Positions 25,735 to 35,173 of a stretch of DNA of 64,000 bases are shown here, one piece after another. The stretch spans positions 1,364,001-1,428,000 of the forward strand of contig NZ_BCMZ01000001.1 in assembly GCF_001485535.1 (NCBI RefSeq). The letters are read 5' to 3'. Source of the DNA: Halobacterium sp. CBA1132 (GTDB lineage: Archaea; Halobacteriota; Halobacteria; Halobacteriales; Halobacteriaceae). Under the pieces are notes generated by a model. The model saw only the letters and a program-made list of their open reading frames with translations, was not told where the DNA came from and made no database searches. A program made the position numbers and the translations under genes. Position 1 is the stretch's first letter. Each line of letters begins with the position of its first letter.

Positions 25735-26823
25735 CTACGCGAGCCGGCGGTACGCGTGGTCGGCGAGCAAGCCGGCGACGAACGCGACGCCGACGCCGGC
25801 GAGCAATCCGAGGACGCCCACGCCGAGCGTGAGCGCGTACTGGTCGGTTTCGAGGCTGGTGTGCGCGAGTTGCGCGGCGACGGCGGCGAGCACGACGCCG
25901 AGCATCGCGACGGGGAACGCCGCGACGACGCCGACCGCGAACACGGCAGCGAGCACGTAGAGCACGCCGAGCACGACGTTCGCGGCGGCGGTGCGCGCGC
26001 CGAACGCGTACTTGCCGGCGACGCCGCCGCTGCCGTGGCACATCGGAATCGCGCCCAGCGGGACCGCCAAGAGGTTCATCGCGCCCATGCTCGTCGCGAG
26101 GTCGTCGGCGGTCGCGTCCGAGTCGAAGTACTCGCCGAGCAGGAGCGCGGTCGCGACGGCGGCGTTCCCGACGGACATCGCGAGCTGGCCGATTGCGGCC
26201 TGCGCGGTGCCGGCGTCGAGGAAGACCGCGGGCGACGGGAGCGCGACCGTGAACGCGGGTATCGCTGGAGAGATGCCGCCGGTTTCGGCGAGCGCGAGCG
26301 CGGCTCCGACTGCGACGATAGCGAGCGCGCTGGCGCGAACGGAGACGACGGCGACGAGCGCGCCGACGGCAATCGCGGCGCCGGCGAACGCGAGGTCCGT
26401 CGCAGCGAGGTCGAAGGCGGTCCGGAAGAGGACGAGCGCGACCGCGAGTTGGACGCCGCGGACGACCGGTTGACCGACGAAGCGACTGACGCGCCCGAGC
26501 GTCCCGGTCGCGCCCGCGACGAGCAGCGTCCCACCGGCGAGCAGTCCAGCGGCAGCGAGCCCGCTCGCGGACAGCGACCCCGCGATTGCCAGCGCCGCCA
26601 GCGCTTTCATCGGCTCGACGGACACGGGCACGCCGTAGCGGGCTCCCCAGACGACCTGGAAGACGCCGAACCAGACGAGCACGGGCGCCAGCGCCACGTC
26701 CGAGAGCGCCGCGAGCGCGACTACGACGGGGACGACCGTAACCGAATCCCCTATCGCGCCGGTGATATCGCCGGGGAGTTCGACGAGCGCGGCGCGCGCG
26801 GCGAACCGCTCCGAGAATGCCAT
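25735..26823 (-). CDS. MOT1-like molybdate/sulfate transporter
   Basis: The 362-residue integral membrane protein has about ten helices. It matches the MFS_MOT1 / sulfate-molybdate transporter family through GDITGAIGDSVTVVP at the N-terminus and MKALAALAIAGSLS, and through the second-half signature AIPMCHGSGGVAGKYAFGART. The latter is the characteristic P-x-C-H-G-S-G-G motif of molybdate transporters. The ATG at 26823 is chosen as the family start. It should import molybdate or sulfate across the cytoplasmic membrane. Its stop abuts the glycosylase stop (convergent). Confidence 0.85.
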   Translation of the reverse strand: MAFSERFAARAALVELPGDITGAIGDSVTVVPVVVALAALSDVALAPVLVWFGVFQVVWGARYGVPVSVEPMKALAALAIAGSLSASGLAAAGLLAGGTLLVAGATGTLGRVSRFVGQPVVRGVQLAVALVLFRTAFDLAATDLAFAGAAIAVGALVAVVSVRASALAIVAVGAALALAETGGISPAIPAFTVALPSPAVFLDAGTAQAAIGQLAMSVGNAAVATALLLGEYFDSDATADDLATSMGAMNLLAVPLGAIPMCHGSGGVAGKYAFGARTAAANVVLGVLYVLAAVFAVGVVAAFPVAMLGVVLAAVAAQLAHTSLETDQYALTLGVGVLGLLAGVGVAFVAGLLADHAYRRLA

Positions 26824-26908
26824 CGTCACCGGTGATGGCCGCCGCACGCAAGAGCTTGGCGCGTGCCCGGAAGTCGTTCTATCGGAAAGAAAGAGTGAGT
26901 GATTTCGG

Positions 26909-28225
26909 TTACTCTTCGTCGGGCGCGTCGACGCGGCGCTTGACGTCGACCTGGTACTCTTGGAGGATGTCCCGGCCGAGCAACAGCGGGTAGTCCATGT
27001 GGCCGCGGTCCTCCAGCGACGCCGCGACGGTGTGGCGGTCGCCACCGACGCCGACGACGATGTCGACGACGGGTCGCGACTTCCCGGTCTTCGTGCTGCC
27101 GGAGCGCACTTTCGTCATCGACTTGATGGGGCCGGCGCCGATTTCCGCGGCGAGCCGGGTGTCGATGCTGGTGCGCGCGGCACCCGTGTCGGACTTCGCG
27201 ACGACCCGCTCGGTGCCGCTCGTTCCGGACACCAACACGTCCTCCGTGTAGCCGATGGTCGCGGACTCCTCGGCGGCGGGCTGGGGCTCGGTCGCGACAG
27301 CGTCGGGCATCGAGTCGTCCAGCGTCTCGGCGAGTTCGGCGACCGCCTCGTCGTCGACTTCGCCGCCCGCCGTCTCGATGGCGAGCTTGGCGACGTAGGG
27401 CGCGGGGCTGACGCCGGTCGCCTCGAACAGCCCCTTGAACCCCGCAGTGGGGTTCACTTCGAGGAGGTACCAGCCGTCGGTGCCCTCCACGAGGTCGACG
27501 CCCGCGTAGTCGAGGCCGACCGTGTCGGCGACCGTCAGCGCCATCTCGGCGGCCTCCTCGGGCACGTCGTCGACGCCCTCGACGGAGCCGCCGAGCGCGA
27601 CGTTGGTCCGCCAGTCGTTGTCGGGCGCGTACCGCCGCATCGTCGCGATAATGTCGCCGTCCACGACGTACACGCGGAGGTCGCGGTGGCGGTCGCTGTC
27701 CCGTTCGACGAGTTCCTGGAGGAACGCGTACCGGTCGCCGACGCGGGGGTTGACGCGCTCGTCCGCGCCGATTTTCCACGTGCCGCCGCCGTGCGTGCCG
27801 ATGGCAGTCTTGTAGACGACCTCGTCGCCGTACTTGGCTTTCTCGTCGTTCAGCCGGTCGGCGTCGAGCGCGAGCGTGGCGTCCGGGAGTCGGACGTCGC
27901 CGTCCGCCATCGTGGTCGCCGTCGCGAACTTGTGGAACGCCGTGAGCACGTTCCGCGGGCGGTTCAGCATCGGTCGCAGCTGGCTCAGCGACAGCGCGAG
28001 CCCCAGCAGTTCGGCGGGCTGTTCGGTCTTCGAGAGGAGGAGTCGGTTCGCGATGACGTCGACGTTCGGGTCGAGCGTCGAGTCGTTGTCCGCGATGTCC
28101 ACGCAGAGGTTGTCCTCGCGCAGCCAGACGCCCGTGTGACCCAGCGCTTCCACCGCGTTCAGTATCGCCTTCGTCTCCTTGCTGTTGTGGAGGCTGAGCA
28201 CGCCGACAGAAACGGAGTTGTCCAT
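26909..28225 (-). CDS. RimK-type ATP-grasp ligase fused to a retropepsin-like protease domain
   Basis: The 438-residue protein joins two domains. Residues 1-290 are a RimK-like ATP-grasp amino-acid ligase: a pre-grasp domain (VGVLSLHNSKETKAILNAVE), the ATP region with YKTAIGTHGGGTWKI and the metal-binding GWYLLEVNPTAGFKGL. Residues 320-438 resemble the RimB/ATP-dependent zinc protease (retropepsin-like) fold, with VVAKSDTGAARTSIDTRLAA in place of the D-T/S-G-A motif and YPLLLGRDIL. RimK enzymes add amino acids such as glutamate to protein or peptide ends, and RimB partners are predicted proteases. The start is the ATG at 28225. It is divergent from an aspartoacylase-like gene that may reverse or process the product. 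Confidence 0.85.
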   Translation of the reverse strand: MDNSVSVGVLSLHNSKETKAILNAVEALGHTGVWLREDNLCVDIADNDSTLDPNVDVIANRLLLSKTEQPAELLGLALSLSQLRPMLNRPRNVLTAFHKFATATTMADGDVRLPDATLALDADRLNDEKAKYGDEVVYKTAIGTHGGGTWKIGADERVNPRVGDRYAFLQELVERDSDRHRDLRVYVVDGDIIATMRRYAPDNDWRTNVALGGSVEGVDDVPEEAAEMALTVADTVGLDYAGVDLVEGTDGWYLLEVNPTAGFKGLFEATGVSPAPYVAKLAIETAGGEVDDEAVAELAETLDDSMPDAVATEPQPAAEESATIGYTEDVLVSGTSGTERVVAKSDTGAARTSIDTRLAAEIGAGPIKSMTKVRSGSTKTGKSRPVVDIVVGVGGDRHTVAASLEDRGHMDYPLLLGRDILQEYQVDVKRRVDAPDEE

Positions 28226-28307
28226 CCCGTAGACAGTCGCGGGGCAGCGACTAAACGGTGCCGACGCGGACGGCCCTGTTTTATGCATCGGCCGTGAACA
28301 CCGAGCC

Positions 28308-29324
28308 ATGACTGACGGGGCGTTCACGTACGACGGCGGCCGGGTGGACCCGGGGGAGCGCGCGGACATCCGGTACACCATCAGCGAGACGTACCTCGGC
28401 GACCCCGTCCGCATCCCCGTCTCCATCGTGAACGGCGAGCAGCCCGGTCCGACCGTCTTCCTCTCGGCGGCCTCTCACGGCGACGAGCTCAACGGCATCG
28501 AAGTGGTTCGGGAGGTCTCCCACGAGTGGTCCCACGCGAACCTCCACGGGACGCTGGTCTGTCTGCCCGTATTGAACGTCCCGGGGTTCGTCACCCAGCA
28601 ACGCTACCTCCCCGTCTACGACCGCGACCTCAACCGCTCGTTCCCCGGCGACGACACGTCCACGAGCGCCAAGCGGATGGCCGACCAGATTTTCCGGAAC
28701 TTCGTTGAGCCGTGTGACTTCGGACTGGACTTCCACACGTCGACGCGCGGCCGAACGAATATGCTCCACGTTCGCGCGGACATGAGCGACGACGACGTGG
28801 TGCAACTCGCGCGCTCGTTCGGGCCGAACGTCATCATCGACAGCGATGGGTCGTCGGGAACGCTCCGCCGCGAGGCGAGCGAGGCAGGCGTCCCGACCAT
28901 CACCATCGAGATGGGGGAAGCCCACCGGTTCCAAAGAGGACTCATCGACCGCGCGCTCGACGGCGTCCAGAGCGTGCTCGCGGGGTTCGACGTCTTCCCG
29001 ACGGCGGCCGTCGACCTGCCGGCGTGGTGGACCGTCGTCACCAGCGACCAGAAGACGTGGATTCGCGCGGACGACGGCGGCCTCGTGGACATGCACTACG
29101 AGCGCGGTGACCTTGTCCGCGAGGGCGACACCATCTGCAGCATCTCGAACCCGTTCAAGACCGACGTCGCGGCCGTCGAGGCGCCGTTCACGGGGTTGCT
29201 CGTCGGGAAACTGGAGAATCCCGTCGTCTATCCGGGGAACCCGCTGGTCCACCTCGTGGAACTCGACGCGGCGACCCAGCGCGCCTACGAGCGAGCGGCG
29301 TCGTCCCGGCCGTCAGAGTCGTAG
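28308..29324 (+). CDS. Succinylglutamate desuccinylase/aspartoacylase family hydrolase
   Basis: The 338-residue enzyme has the zinc carboxypeptidase-like fold of the AstE/AspA family. Zinc ligands appear in AASHGDELNGIEV (His and Glu) and LDFHTSTRGR (His), with the catalytic Glu in TITIEMGEA. The C-terminal 90 residues form a beta-barrel-like lid with a biotinyl-lipoyl look (REGDTICSISNPFKTDVAAV). It would hydrolyse an amide bond in an acylated or peptidyl amino acid. It lies 82 bases from the divergent RimK-like gene, a neighbourhood suggesting that ligation and removal of an amino acid group are coupled. Confidence 0.88.
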   Translation: MTDGAFTYDGGRVDPGERADIRYTISETYLGDPVRIPVSIVNGEQPGPTVFLSAASHGDELNGIEVVREVSHEWSHANLHGTLVCLPVLNVPGFVTQQRYLPVYDRDLNRSFPGDDTSTSAKRMADQIFRNFVEPCDFGLDFHTSTRGRTNMLHVRADMSDDDVVQLARSFGPNVIIDSDGSSGTLRREASEAGVPTITIEMGEAHRFQRGLIDRALDGVQSVLAGFDVFPTAAVDLPAWWTVVTSDQKTWIRADDGGLVDMHYERGDLVREGDTICSISNPFKTDVAAVEAPFTGLLVGKLENPVVYPGNPLVHLVELDAATQRAYERAASSRPSES

Positions 29325-29506
29325 GCGTTCCTCCGACACTCCGGTTCTGGAGGCTGTCGCCAGCGTCACTGCCGCCACAGCCTGCCACTGCCTCCGCATC
29401 TCTCCTCGCCGCGAGCGCGGGTGTCACGCGCCCGCCGCGTCGCGGTTCGCGCGACACGCCCGTGTAGTAACTTCTATGTGCGGAGGGACCACACGCTCTG
29501 AATGGT

Positions 29507-29899
29507 ATGAGTCAGTCGTACGACCGAGGCCTCATCGAGGACTTCGGCCGGTGGCGGGAGTTCACGGCCGGCATGTGGGCCTGGGTATTTCACAAGTTTA
29601 CGGGGTGGGTGCTCATCGGCTACCTGTTCACCCACATCGCCGTCCTGAGCACGTCCATGCAGGGCGCCGAGACGTTCAACAGCACGATTCAGGGGCTGGA
29701 GAGCCTCGCGCTCGTCCGGTTGCTCGAAGTCGGCCTGCTGGCGGTCGCCGTCTTCCACATCCTGAACGGCATCCGCCTGCTGTTCGTCGACCTCGGCGTC
29801 GGCCTGGAATCGCAAGACAAGAGCTTCTACGCGTCGCTCGTGTTGACCGGCGTCATCGTCGTCGCGAGCGTGCCGACGTTCGTCTCGGGGGCATTCTAA
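29507..29899 (+). CDS. sdhC: Succinate dehydrogenase cytochrome b556 subunit
   Basis: This is the first gene of the sdhCDBA operon. The 130-residue protein has three membrane helices, about 27-50, 72-95 and 105-127. His in [14 protein letters not shown] and in [11 protein letters not shown] are candidate haem or quinone ligands. Together with SdhD it anchors the complex in the cytoplasmic membrane and passes electrons to quinone (menaquinone in haloarchaea). The stop is one base from the next ATG, so translation is coupled. The 182-base gap upstream holds the promoter and no other gene. Confidence 0.9.
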   Translation: MSQSYDRGLIEDFGRWREFTAGMWAWVFHKFTGWVLIGYLFTHIAVLSTSMQGAETFNSTIQGLESLALVRLLEVGLLAVAVFHILNGIRLLFVDLGVGLESQDKSFYASLVLTGVIVVASVPTFVSGAF

Positions 29900-29900
29900 G

Positions 29901-30263
29901 ATGGCACAACGATACTCCTCGTTCAGTTCGGGTTCGACGGCGTGGCTACTGCAGCGCATCACGGCGGCGTTCCTCGTCGTCGTGTTGGCGTTCCACTTCT
30001 TCAACCTCCACTTCGTCCACCACGCCTACGAGATCGAGTTCGCGGGCAGTCAGGCGCGCATGCAGAACATCGGCTACTTCGTGACGATGATTCTGTTCCT
30101 GCTGACCGCGACGTTCCACGGCGTCAACGGCGTCTACAACGCGCTGGTCAACCAGGGCATCGACGGCGCTCAGAAGCGCATCGCACAGGTCGTCCTCGGC
30201 GCCGCGGCGCTGTTGCTCGTCGTGCAGGGGATTCGCGTCGCAAACACGCTCGCGGGATTCTAA
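29901..30263 (+). CDS. sdhD: Succinate dehydrogenase hydrophobic anchor subunit
   Basis: The 120-residue membrane protein has three helices (about 14-36, 52-75 and 88-112) and starts right after sdhC. AFHFFNLHFVHHAYE carries several His residues, one of which could bind haem or help with quinone protonation. FHGVNGVYNALVNQG is a conserved feature of archaeal SdhD. It completes the membrane part of complex II. The ATG of sdhB follows the stop by one base. Confidence 0.88.
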   Translation: MAQRYSSFSSGSTAWLLQRITAAFLVVVLAFHFFNLHFVHHAYEIEFAGSQARMQNIGYFVTMILFLLTATFHGVNGVYNALVNQGIDGAQKRIAQVVLGAAALLLVVQGIRVANTLAGF

Positions 30264-30264
30264 C

Positions 30265-31134
30265 ATGAGTACGCAGACACCCGACACCGACTCGGAGACG
30301 GAACAGCCCTCGTCCACGTCGCCACAGGAGCGGCGGATGGCCGAGAAGCAAGCGCGCAAGGAGCAACGCGACGCCGACGAAGCGGCCGCCGCCGACGAGA
30401 TTCAGGGCGAGACGGTCGAACTGAAGGTGTTCCGCTACGACCCCGAAATCGAGGGCAAAGAGGAGCCGCGGTTCGACTCCTTCACCGTGCCCTTCGAGAA
30501 GGGGATGACCGTCCTCGACGCGCTCATCTACGCGCGCGACGAGTACGACTCCAGTCTCACCTTCCGGCACTCCTGCCGGCAGGCGGTCTGTGGGTCGGAC
30601 GCGTTCTTCGTCAACGGCAGCCAGCGACTCGGCTGTCAGACCCAGATCGCGGACCTCGAAGGTCCCGTCCGGGTCGAACCGCTCCCGCATCAGGAAGTCG
30701 TCAAGGACCTCGTCGTGGAGATGGACCACTTCTACGACCAGATGGAGTCCGTCGACCCGTTCTTCGACCCCGACGAGACGCCCGACGACGAACTCGAAGA
30801 GCAGCGACAGGACCGCGAGAACCGCGAGAAGGTCAAGCTCTCCACGCGGTGTATCTGGTGTGGCGCGTGCATGTCCTCGTGTAACATCGCCGCGGGCGAC
30901 AACAAGTACCTCGGCCCGGCGGCCATCAACAAGGCCTACCGCTTCTACATGGACGAGCGCGAGGGCGAGAACAAGCGCCAAGAGCGCCTCGAAATCATCG
31001 AGGCCGAGCACGGCGTCTGGCGCTGTCAGACCCAGTTCTCGTGTACGAACGTCTGTCCGAAGGACATCCCGCTGACCGAGCACATCCAAGAGTTGAAGCG
31101 CGAGGCCGTCAAGCAGAACCTCAAATTCTGGTAA
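30265..31134 (+). CDS. sdhB: Succinate dehydrogenase iron-sulfur subunit
   Basis: The 289-residue protein has a polar N-terminal extension of about 50 residues and then the complex II iron-sulfur layout: a [2Fe-2S] domain with SCRQAVCGSDAFFVNGSQ and a further Cys in RLGCQTQI, a [4Fe-4S] motif CIWCGACMSSC, and CQTQFSCTNVCPKDI for the third cluster. It carries electrons from SdhA to the membrane anchor. The N-terminal acidic/basic tail is longer than in bacteria and is typical of haloarchaea. The gap to sdhA is one base. Confidence 0.96.
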   Translation: MSTQTPDTDSETEQPSSTSPQERRMAEKQARKEQRDADEAAAADEIQGETVELKVFRYDPEIEGKEEPRFDSFTVPFEKGMTVLDALIYARDEYDSSLTFRHSCRQAVCGSDAFFVNGSQRLGCQTQIADLEGPVRVEPLPHQEVVKDLVVEMDHFYDQMESVDPFFDPDETPDDELEEQRQDRENREKVKLSTRCIWCGACMSSCNIAAGDNKYLGPAAINKAYRFYMDEREGENKRQERLEIIEAEHGVWRCQTQFSCTNVCPKDIPLTEHIQELKREAVKQNLKFW

Positions 31135-31135
31135 C

Positions 31136-32968
31136 ATGTACGAGCACGACGTAATCGTAGTCGGCGGCGGTGGCGCGGGACTACGCGCCGCAATCGCCGC
31201 AGACGAGCAAGGCGCAGACGTAGCGATTGTCACGAAACTCCACCCGGTGCGTTCGCACACGGGTGCCGCCGAGGGTGGCATCAACGCCGCCCTGCAGGAG
31301 GGCGACTCGTGGCAGGACCACGCGTACGACACGATGAAGGGGTCGGACTACCTCGGCGACGCCCCGGCAGTCGACACGTTCGCGCAGGACGCACCCGAGG
31401 AAGTCATCCAACTCGAACACTGGGGGATGCCGTTCTCCCGCGAGGAGGACGGCACGGTCAGCCAGCGGCCGTTCGGCGGCCTCTCGTTCCCGCGGACGAC
31501 GTACGCGGGCGCCGAGACCGGCCACCACATGCTCCACACGCTGTACGAGCAAGTGGTCAAACGAGGCATCGAGGTGTACGACGAGTGGTACGTCAGCCAG
31601 GTCGCGGTCACCGACGAGGACGACCCCAACGAGCGCGACTGCCACGGCGTCGTCGCGTGGGACGTTCAGAGCGGCGAAATCGCGGGCTTCCGCGCCAACG
31701 ACGGCGTGATTCTCGCAACGGGTGGTCTCGGGCAGGCGTTCGACCACACGACCAACGCCGTCGCCAACACTGGGGACGGCGTCGCCATCGCGTACCGCGC
31801 TGGCGTGCCGATGGAGGACATGGAGATGATTCAGTTCCACCCGACGACGCTCCCCTCGACTGGTGTGCTCATCAGCGAGGGCGTCCGCGGGGAGGGCGGC
31901 ATCCTCTACAACTCCGAGGGCGAACGCTTCATGTTCGAGTACGGGTACGCGACCAACGACGGCGAACTCGCCTCCCGCGACGTCGTCGCGCGCGCCGAAC
32001 TCACCGAAGTGCAGGAGGGGCGCGGCGTCGACGACGAGTACGTCTACCTCGACATGCGCCACCTCGGCGAGGAGCGCATCACCGACCGCTTGGAGAACAT
32101 CCTCCACCTCGCGCGCGACTTCGAGGGCGTCGACGGCCTCGAGGAGCCGATGCCGGTCAAGCCAGGCCAGCACTACGCGATGGGCGGCATCGAGGTCAAC
32201 GAGCACGGCGAGACGTGCATCGACGGCCTCTACGCCGCCGGCGAGTGCGCGTGCGTGAGCCTCCACGGCGGCAACCGCCTCGGCGGCAACGCGCTCCCCG
32301 AGCTGCTCGTGTTCGGTGCGCGCGCCGGCAGCCACGCAGCGGGCGCCGACATGCCCGAGCCGAAGATTCAGACCGGTCCCGACCCGGACGCCGAGCGCGA
32401 GGACATCGGCGTGCCCGTCGGCGAACCCGGCGCGACGGAGGCCGCCGCGGACGGCGGCGCCGTCGAGAACCCCGACAGCGACCCGAAGGCCGTCGTCGAG
32501 ACGACCGCCGAGGAGGAGCGCGAGCGCATCGAGACGCTGCTCGAGCGCGAGGACGGCGTCAACCACGCCGACGTGCGCGCGGACCTCCAGGAGTCGATGA
32601 CGGAGAACGTCAACGTGTTCCGGGAGGAAGGCGGCCTGAAGCAGGCGCTCCGTGACATTCAGGACGCCCGCGAGCGCTATCAGGACGTCTACGTCGCGGA
32701 CAAGTCCCGGACGTTCAACACCGACCTCCAGCACACCATCGAGACGCGGAACCTGCTGGACGTCGCGGAAGCCATCACGATGGGCGCGCTCGCCCGCGAC
32801 GAGTTCCGGGGCGCCCACTGGCGGAAAGAACACCAGGAACGCAAGGACGACGAGTACCTCAAGCACACGCTCGTCTCGTGGAACGACGGCCAGCCGGAAC
32901 TCTGGTACCGGCCGGTCATCCTCGAAGGCGCCGAGCAGACCTACGAGCCGAAAGTCCGGTCGTACTGA
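31136..32968 (+). CDS. sdhA: Succinate dehydrogenase flavoprotein subunit
   Basis: The 610-residue flavoprotein oxidises succinate to fumarate. It shows the FAD-binding VVGGGGAGLRAAIAADEQ, the covalent FAD His region in RSHTGAAEGGINAALQ, the substrate motifs FHPTTLPSTGVL and GVRGEGGILYN, and the C-terminal NRLGGNALPELLVFGARAG. Between about residues 420 and 465 is an acidic Ala/Glu-rich insert, common in halophilic versions. It is the last gene of sdhCDBA. Confidence 0.97.
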   Translation: MYEHDVIVVGGGGAGLRAAIAADEQGADVAIVTKLHPVRSHTGAAEGGINAALQEGDSWQDHAYDTMKGSDYLGDAPAVDTFAQDAPEEVIQLEHWGMPFSREEDGTVSQRPFGGLSFPRTTYAGAETGHHMLHTLYEQVVKRGIEVYDEWYVSQVAVTDEDDPNERDCHGVVAWDVQSGEIAGFRANDGVILATGGLGQAFDHTTNAVANTGDGVAIAYRAGVPMEDMEMIQFHPTTLPSTGVLISEGVRGEGGILYNSEGERFMFEYGYATNDGELASRDVVARAELTEVQEGRGVDDEYVYLDMRHLGEERITDRLENILHLARDFEGVDGLEEPMPVKPGQHYAMGGIEVNEHGETCIDGLYAAGECACVSLHGGNRLGGNALPELLVFGARAGSHAAGADMPEPKIQTGPDPDAEREDIGVPVGEPGATEAAADGGAVENPDSDPKAVVETTAEEERERIETLLEREDGVNHADVRADLQESMTENVNVFREEGGLKQALRDIQDARERYQDVYVADKSRTFNTDLQHTIETRNLLDVAEAITMGALARDEFRGAHWRKEHQERKDDEYLKHTLVSWNDGQPELWYRPVILEGAEQTYEPKVRSY

Positions 32969-33007
32969 CGGCGCCGCTTTCTGTTCTCGTTTCGGCGACG
33001 ACGCGAT

Positions 33008-33202
33008 TTACACCCCGAGCGCGTCCAGCAGGTCGAAGCCGAACCCGAAGTGTTTGACGAGTCGGTAGCCGAGCCAGATGCCGACGATGCCCATGACGCC
33101 CGCCAGCGACGGCGGCGCCGGAATCGGGATGCGGAGGGACGCGAACAGGACGCCGACGAGGAGTCCAGTCAGCGTGGCGGCGGCGACGAAAGCGACGTTC
33201 AT
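33008..33202 (-). CDS. XapX-domain small membrane protein
   Basis: This 64-residue protein has two membrane helices separated by a Pro-rich turn (ASLRIPIPAPPSLAGVMGIVGIWLGY). This IPxPAPPxLxGVxGIxGxxxG pattern defines the XapX domain. Function unknown; homologues occur alone or near transporters. It converges on sdhA. Confidence 0.85.
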   Translation of the reverse strand: MNVAFVAAATLTGLLVGVLFASLRIPIPAPPSLAGVMGIVGIWLGYRLVKHFGFGFDLLDALGV

Positions 33203-33247
33203 GGCCGTAGCTACGCGTCGGCGGCGGCAAAAGGAGCGCGGAACCGA

Positions 33248-33703
33248 TTAGTCCGAGCGGTACTCCTTGCGGTAGCCCCGGAACTCCGTGCGGTGGGCTT
33301 CCTCGTCGGCGAGAATCGTCACCGCGAGGTCCTCCGTGACAGGGTCGTCGGCGTCCTCGGCGGCGTTGATGAGGTCGCGGTACGTGTCGATGGCGTCTTC
33401 CTCGGCGTCGAGCACGCCGTCGATGACCGACAGGACGTCGGTGGTGTCCTTCGGGGGCTGGAGGGAGTGCTGGTGGGCTTCGAATTCGGCGGACGCGGGC
33501 GGCTGTTCGTCGAGCTGTTTGAGGCGTTCGCCGAGCTGTTCGGCGTGCCCCAGCTCCTCCTGGATGTCCGTCTGGAGGGACTCCTTGATCTCCTCGGCGC
33601 GCACGCCGTCGAGAACGATGGAGTTCGTCATGTAGTTCATGACCGTCTCGATTTCGTCGCCGTACGCCTTCCGTAGCAGTCGCGTGACTTCTTCGCTCGT
33701 CAT
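33248..33703 (-). CDS. Ferritin-like di-iron protein
   Basis: The 151-residue four-helix bundle has candidate iron ligands in YGDEIETVMNYMTN (helix A), EELGHAEQLGERL (helix B), LDAEEDAIDTYRDLI (helix C) and LADEEAHRTEF (helix D), the ExxH pattern of ferritin-like and rubrerythrin-type proteins. It lacks a rubredoxin domain. It likely stores iron or detoxifies peroxide in the cytoplasm. It stands alone, upstream of purD's stop and on the same strand. Confidence 0.82.
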   Translation of the reverse strand: MTSEEVTRLLRKAYGDEIETVMNYMTNSIVLDGVRAEEIKESLQTDIQEELGHAEQLGERLKQLDEQPPASAEFEAHQHSLQPPKDTTDVLSVIDGVLDAEEDAIDTYRDLINAAEDADDPVTEDLAVTILADEEAHRTEFRGYRKEYRSD

Positions 33704-33763
33704 ACCGGGGACTACGCGGCGAGGTGTTAAAGAACCAGGTGGCGGTTCGCGGCGCGTCGGAGG

Positions 33764-35050
33764 CTACTCGTCGTGGACGGCGTTCACGTGATCGATGCGC
33801 GCCTGCAGGAGTTCCTCCGTGCCGATGTCGCGGCGCACGCGCAGCCCCTCGGGGAGGTCGCCGAGCGCGGCGCTGGCCTCGGCTTCCGCGTCGGGAATCG
33901 AGGAACCGAACCCGACGACGGCGTACGACCGCGAGGTCGTCGTGTAGATGCCGTCGTCGCGCGCGTCGACGCTCGCGTAGAACAGCTTGGCGTCGTCGAG
34001 GTCGGAAGCGTCGGCGGTGACGCGCACGCCGCCCTCGGGGTCAGTCGGGTAGCCCTCGGGGACGACGTACTTGCAGACGGTCGCGACGTCCGCGAACTCG
34101 GGGTCCGGGAGCGGGTCGTCGTCGCGGGCCGCCGTGAGCACGTCTATGAGCGGCGTCTCCATCGTCGGGAGCGTGTTCAGCGCCTCCGGGTCGCCGAAGC
34201 GCGCGTTGAACTCCACGACCTTCGGGCCGTCGCTGGTGAGCATGAACTGGCCGTAGAGGACGCCGCGGTACTTCGGGAGGCCGTCGACGACCGCTTCGAG
34301 CGTGTCGACGCAGGCCTCGTACTCGTCCGCCGTCACGAACGGGAGCGTCCAGTCCGGGCCGGTGTAGCTACCCATGCCGCCCGTGTTCGCGCCCTCGTCG
34401 CCTTCCAGGGCGCGGCCGTGGTCGTGGGCGACCGGCGTGGGGCGGACGTCGCCGTTCGCGACGAACGCCTGCACCGTGACTTCCTCGCCGACGAGGCGCT
34501 CCTCGACGACCCACTGTTCGTGGCCGGCGTTGCGCACGTACTCGGCGGCCTCGGCCTTCGACACTTGGTCGCCGGTGACGCGGACGCCCTTCCCGCCCGT
34601 GAGTCCGGCGGGCTTGACCGCGACGTGGTGGTCGACGCTCTCGACGTAGTCGGCGGCCGCGTCCGGGTCGTCGAACGTCTCGAAGCCGGCCTGCCCGGGC
34701 ACGTCGTGGTCGGCCATGAACTCCCGCTGGAACGTCTTGTCCGTCTCGATGCGCGCGTCGGCCTGCTTCGGGCCGAACGCGTAGACGTCCTCGTCGTCGA
34801 GGGCGTCCACGACGCCCGCGGCCAGCGGCCCCTCCGGGCCGACGACGGCCAGCGTCGCGTCCACGTCGAGCGCGTAGTCGACGACGGCGTCGGGGTCTTC
34901 GGTGTCGAGTTCGCGGAAGCCGTCGGCGGGTTCGGCGATGCCCGGGTTCCGGTTGCCCGCGGCGGCGTACAGCTCGCAGTCGTCGGCAAGTTCGTCCGCG
35001 ATGGCGTGCTCGCGGCCGCCGCCGCCGACCAGCAGGACTCGTTCGGTCAT
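33764..35050 (-). CDS. purD: Phosphoribosylamine-glycine ligase
   Basis: The 428-residue enzyme performs the second step of purine synthesis, joining glycine to phosphoribosylamine with ATP. It starts VLLVGGGGREHAIADELA and contains the ATP-grasp features GPLAAGVVDAL, HVAVKPAGLTGGKGV, HDHGRALEGDEGANTGGMG and VVEFNARFGDPEALN. It has the usual length. The start is the ATG at 35050, as the upstream extension does not match the family. It is divergent from the DUF255 gene. Confidence 0.96.
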   Translation of the reverse strand: MTERVLLVGGGGREHAIADELADDCELYAAAGNRNPGIAEPADGFRELDTEDPDAVVDYALDVDATLAVVGPEGPLAAGVVDALDDEDVYAFGPKQADARIETDKTFQREFMADHDVPGQAGFETFDDPDAAADYVESVDHHVAVKPAGLTGGKGVRVTGDQVSKAEAAEYVRNAGHEQWVVEERLVGEEVTVQAFVANGDVRPTPVAHDHGRALEGDEGANTGGMGSYTGPDWTLPFVTADEYEACVDTLEAVVDGLPKYRGVLYGQFMLTSDGPKVVEFNARFGDPEALNTLPTMETPLIDVLTAARDDDPLPDPEFADVATVCKYVVPEGYPTDPEGGVRVTADASDLDDAKLFYASVDARDDGIYTTTSRSYAVVGFGSSIPDAEAEASAALGDLPEGLRVRRDIGTEELLQARIDHVNAVHDE

Positions 35051-35173
35051 GTCCGATGAGAGTGAGCAAGCAAGTGTAAATCTTCCCCTACTCGTCCGGC
35101 TCGTTGTACGCGTTCGTGTATCTCGGCGTGCCGCGAGGATGGGGTTTACCCGCCGGCGCGCCCTCGGTGGGGT

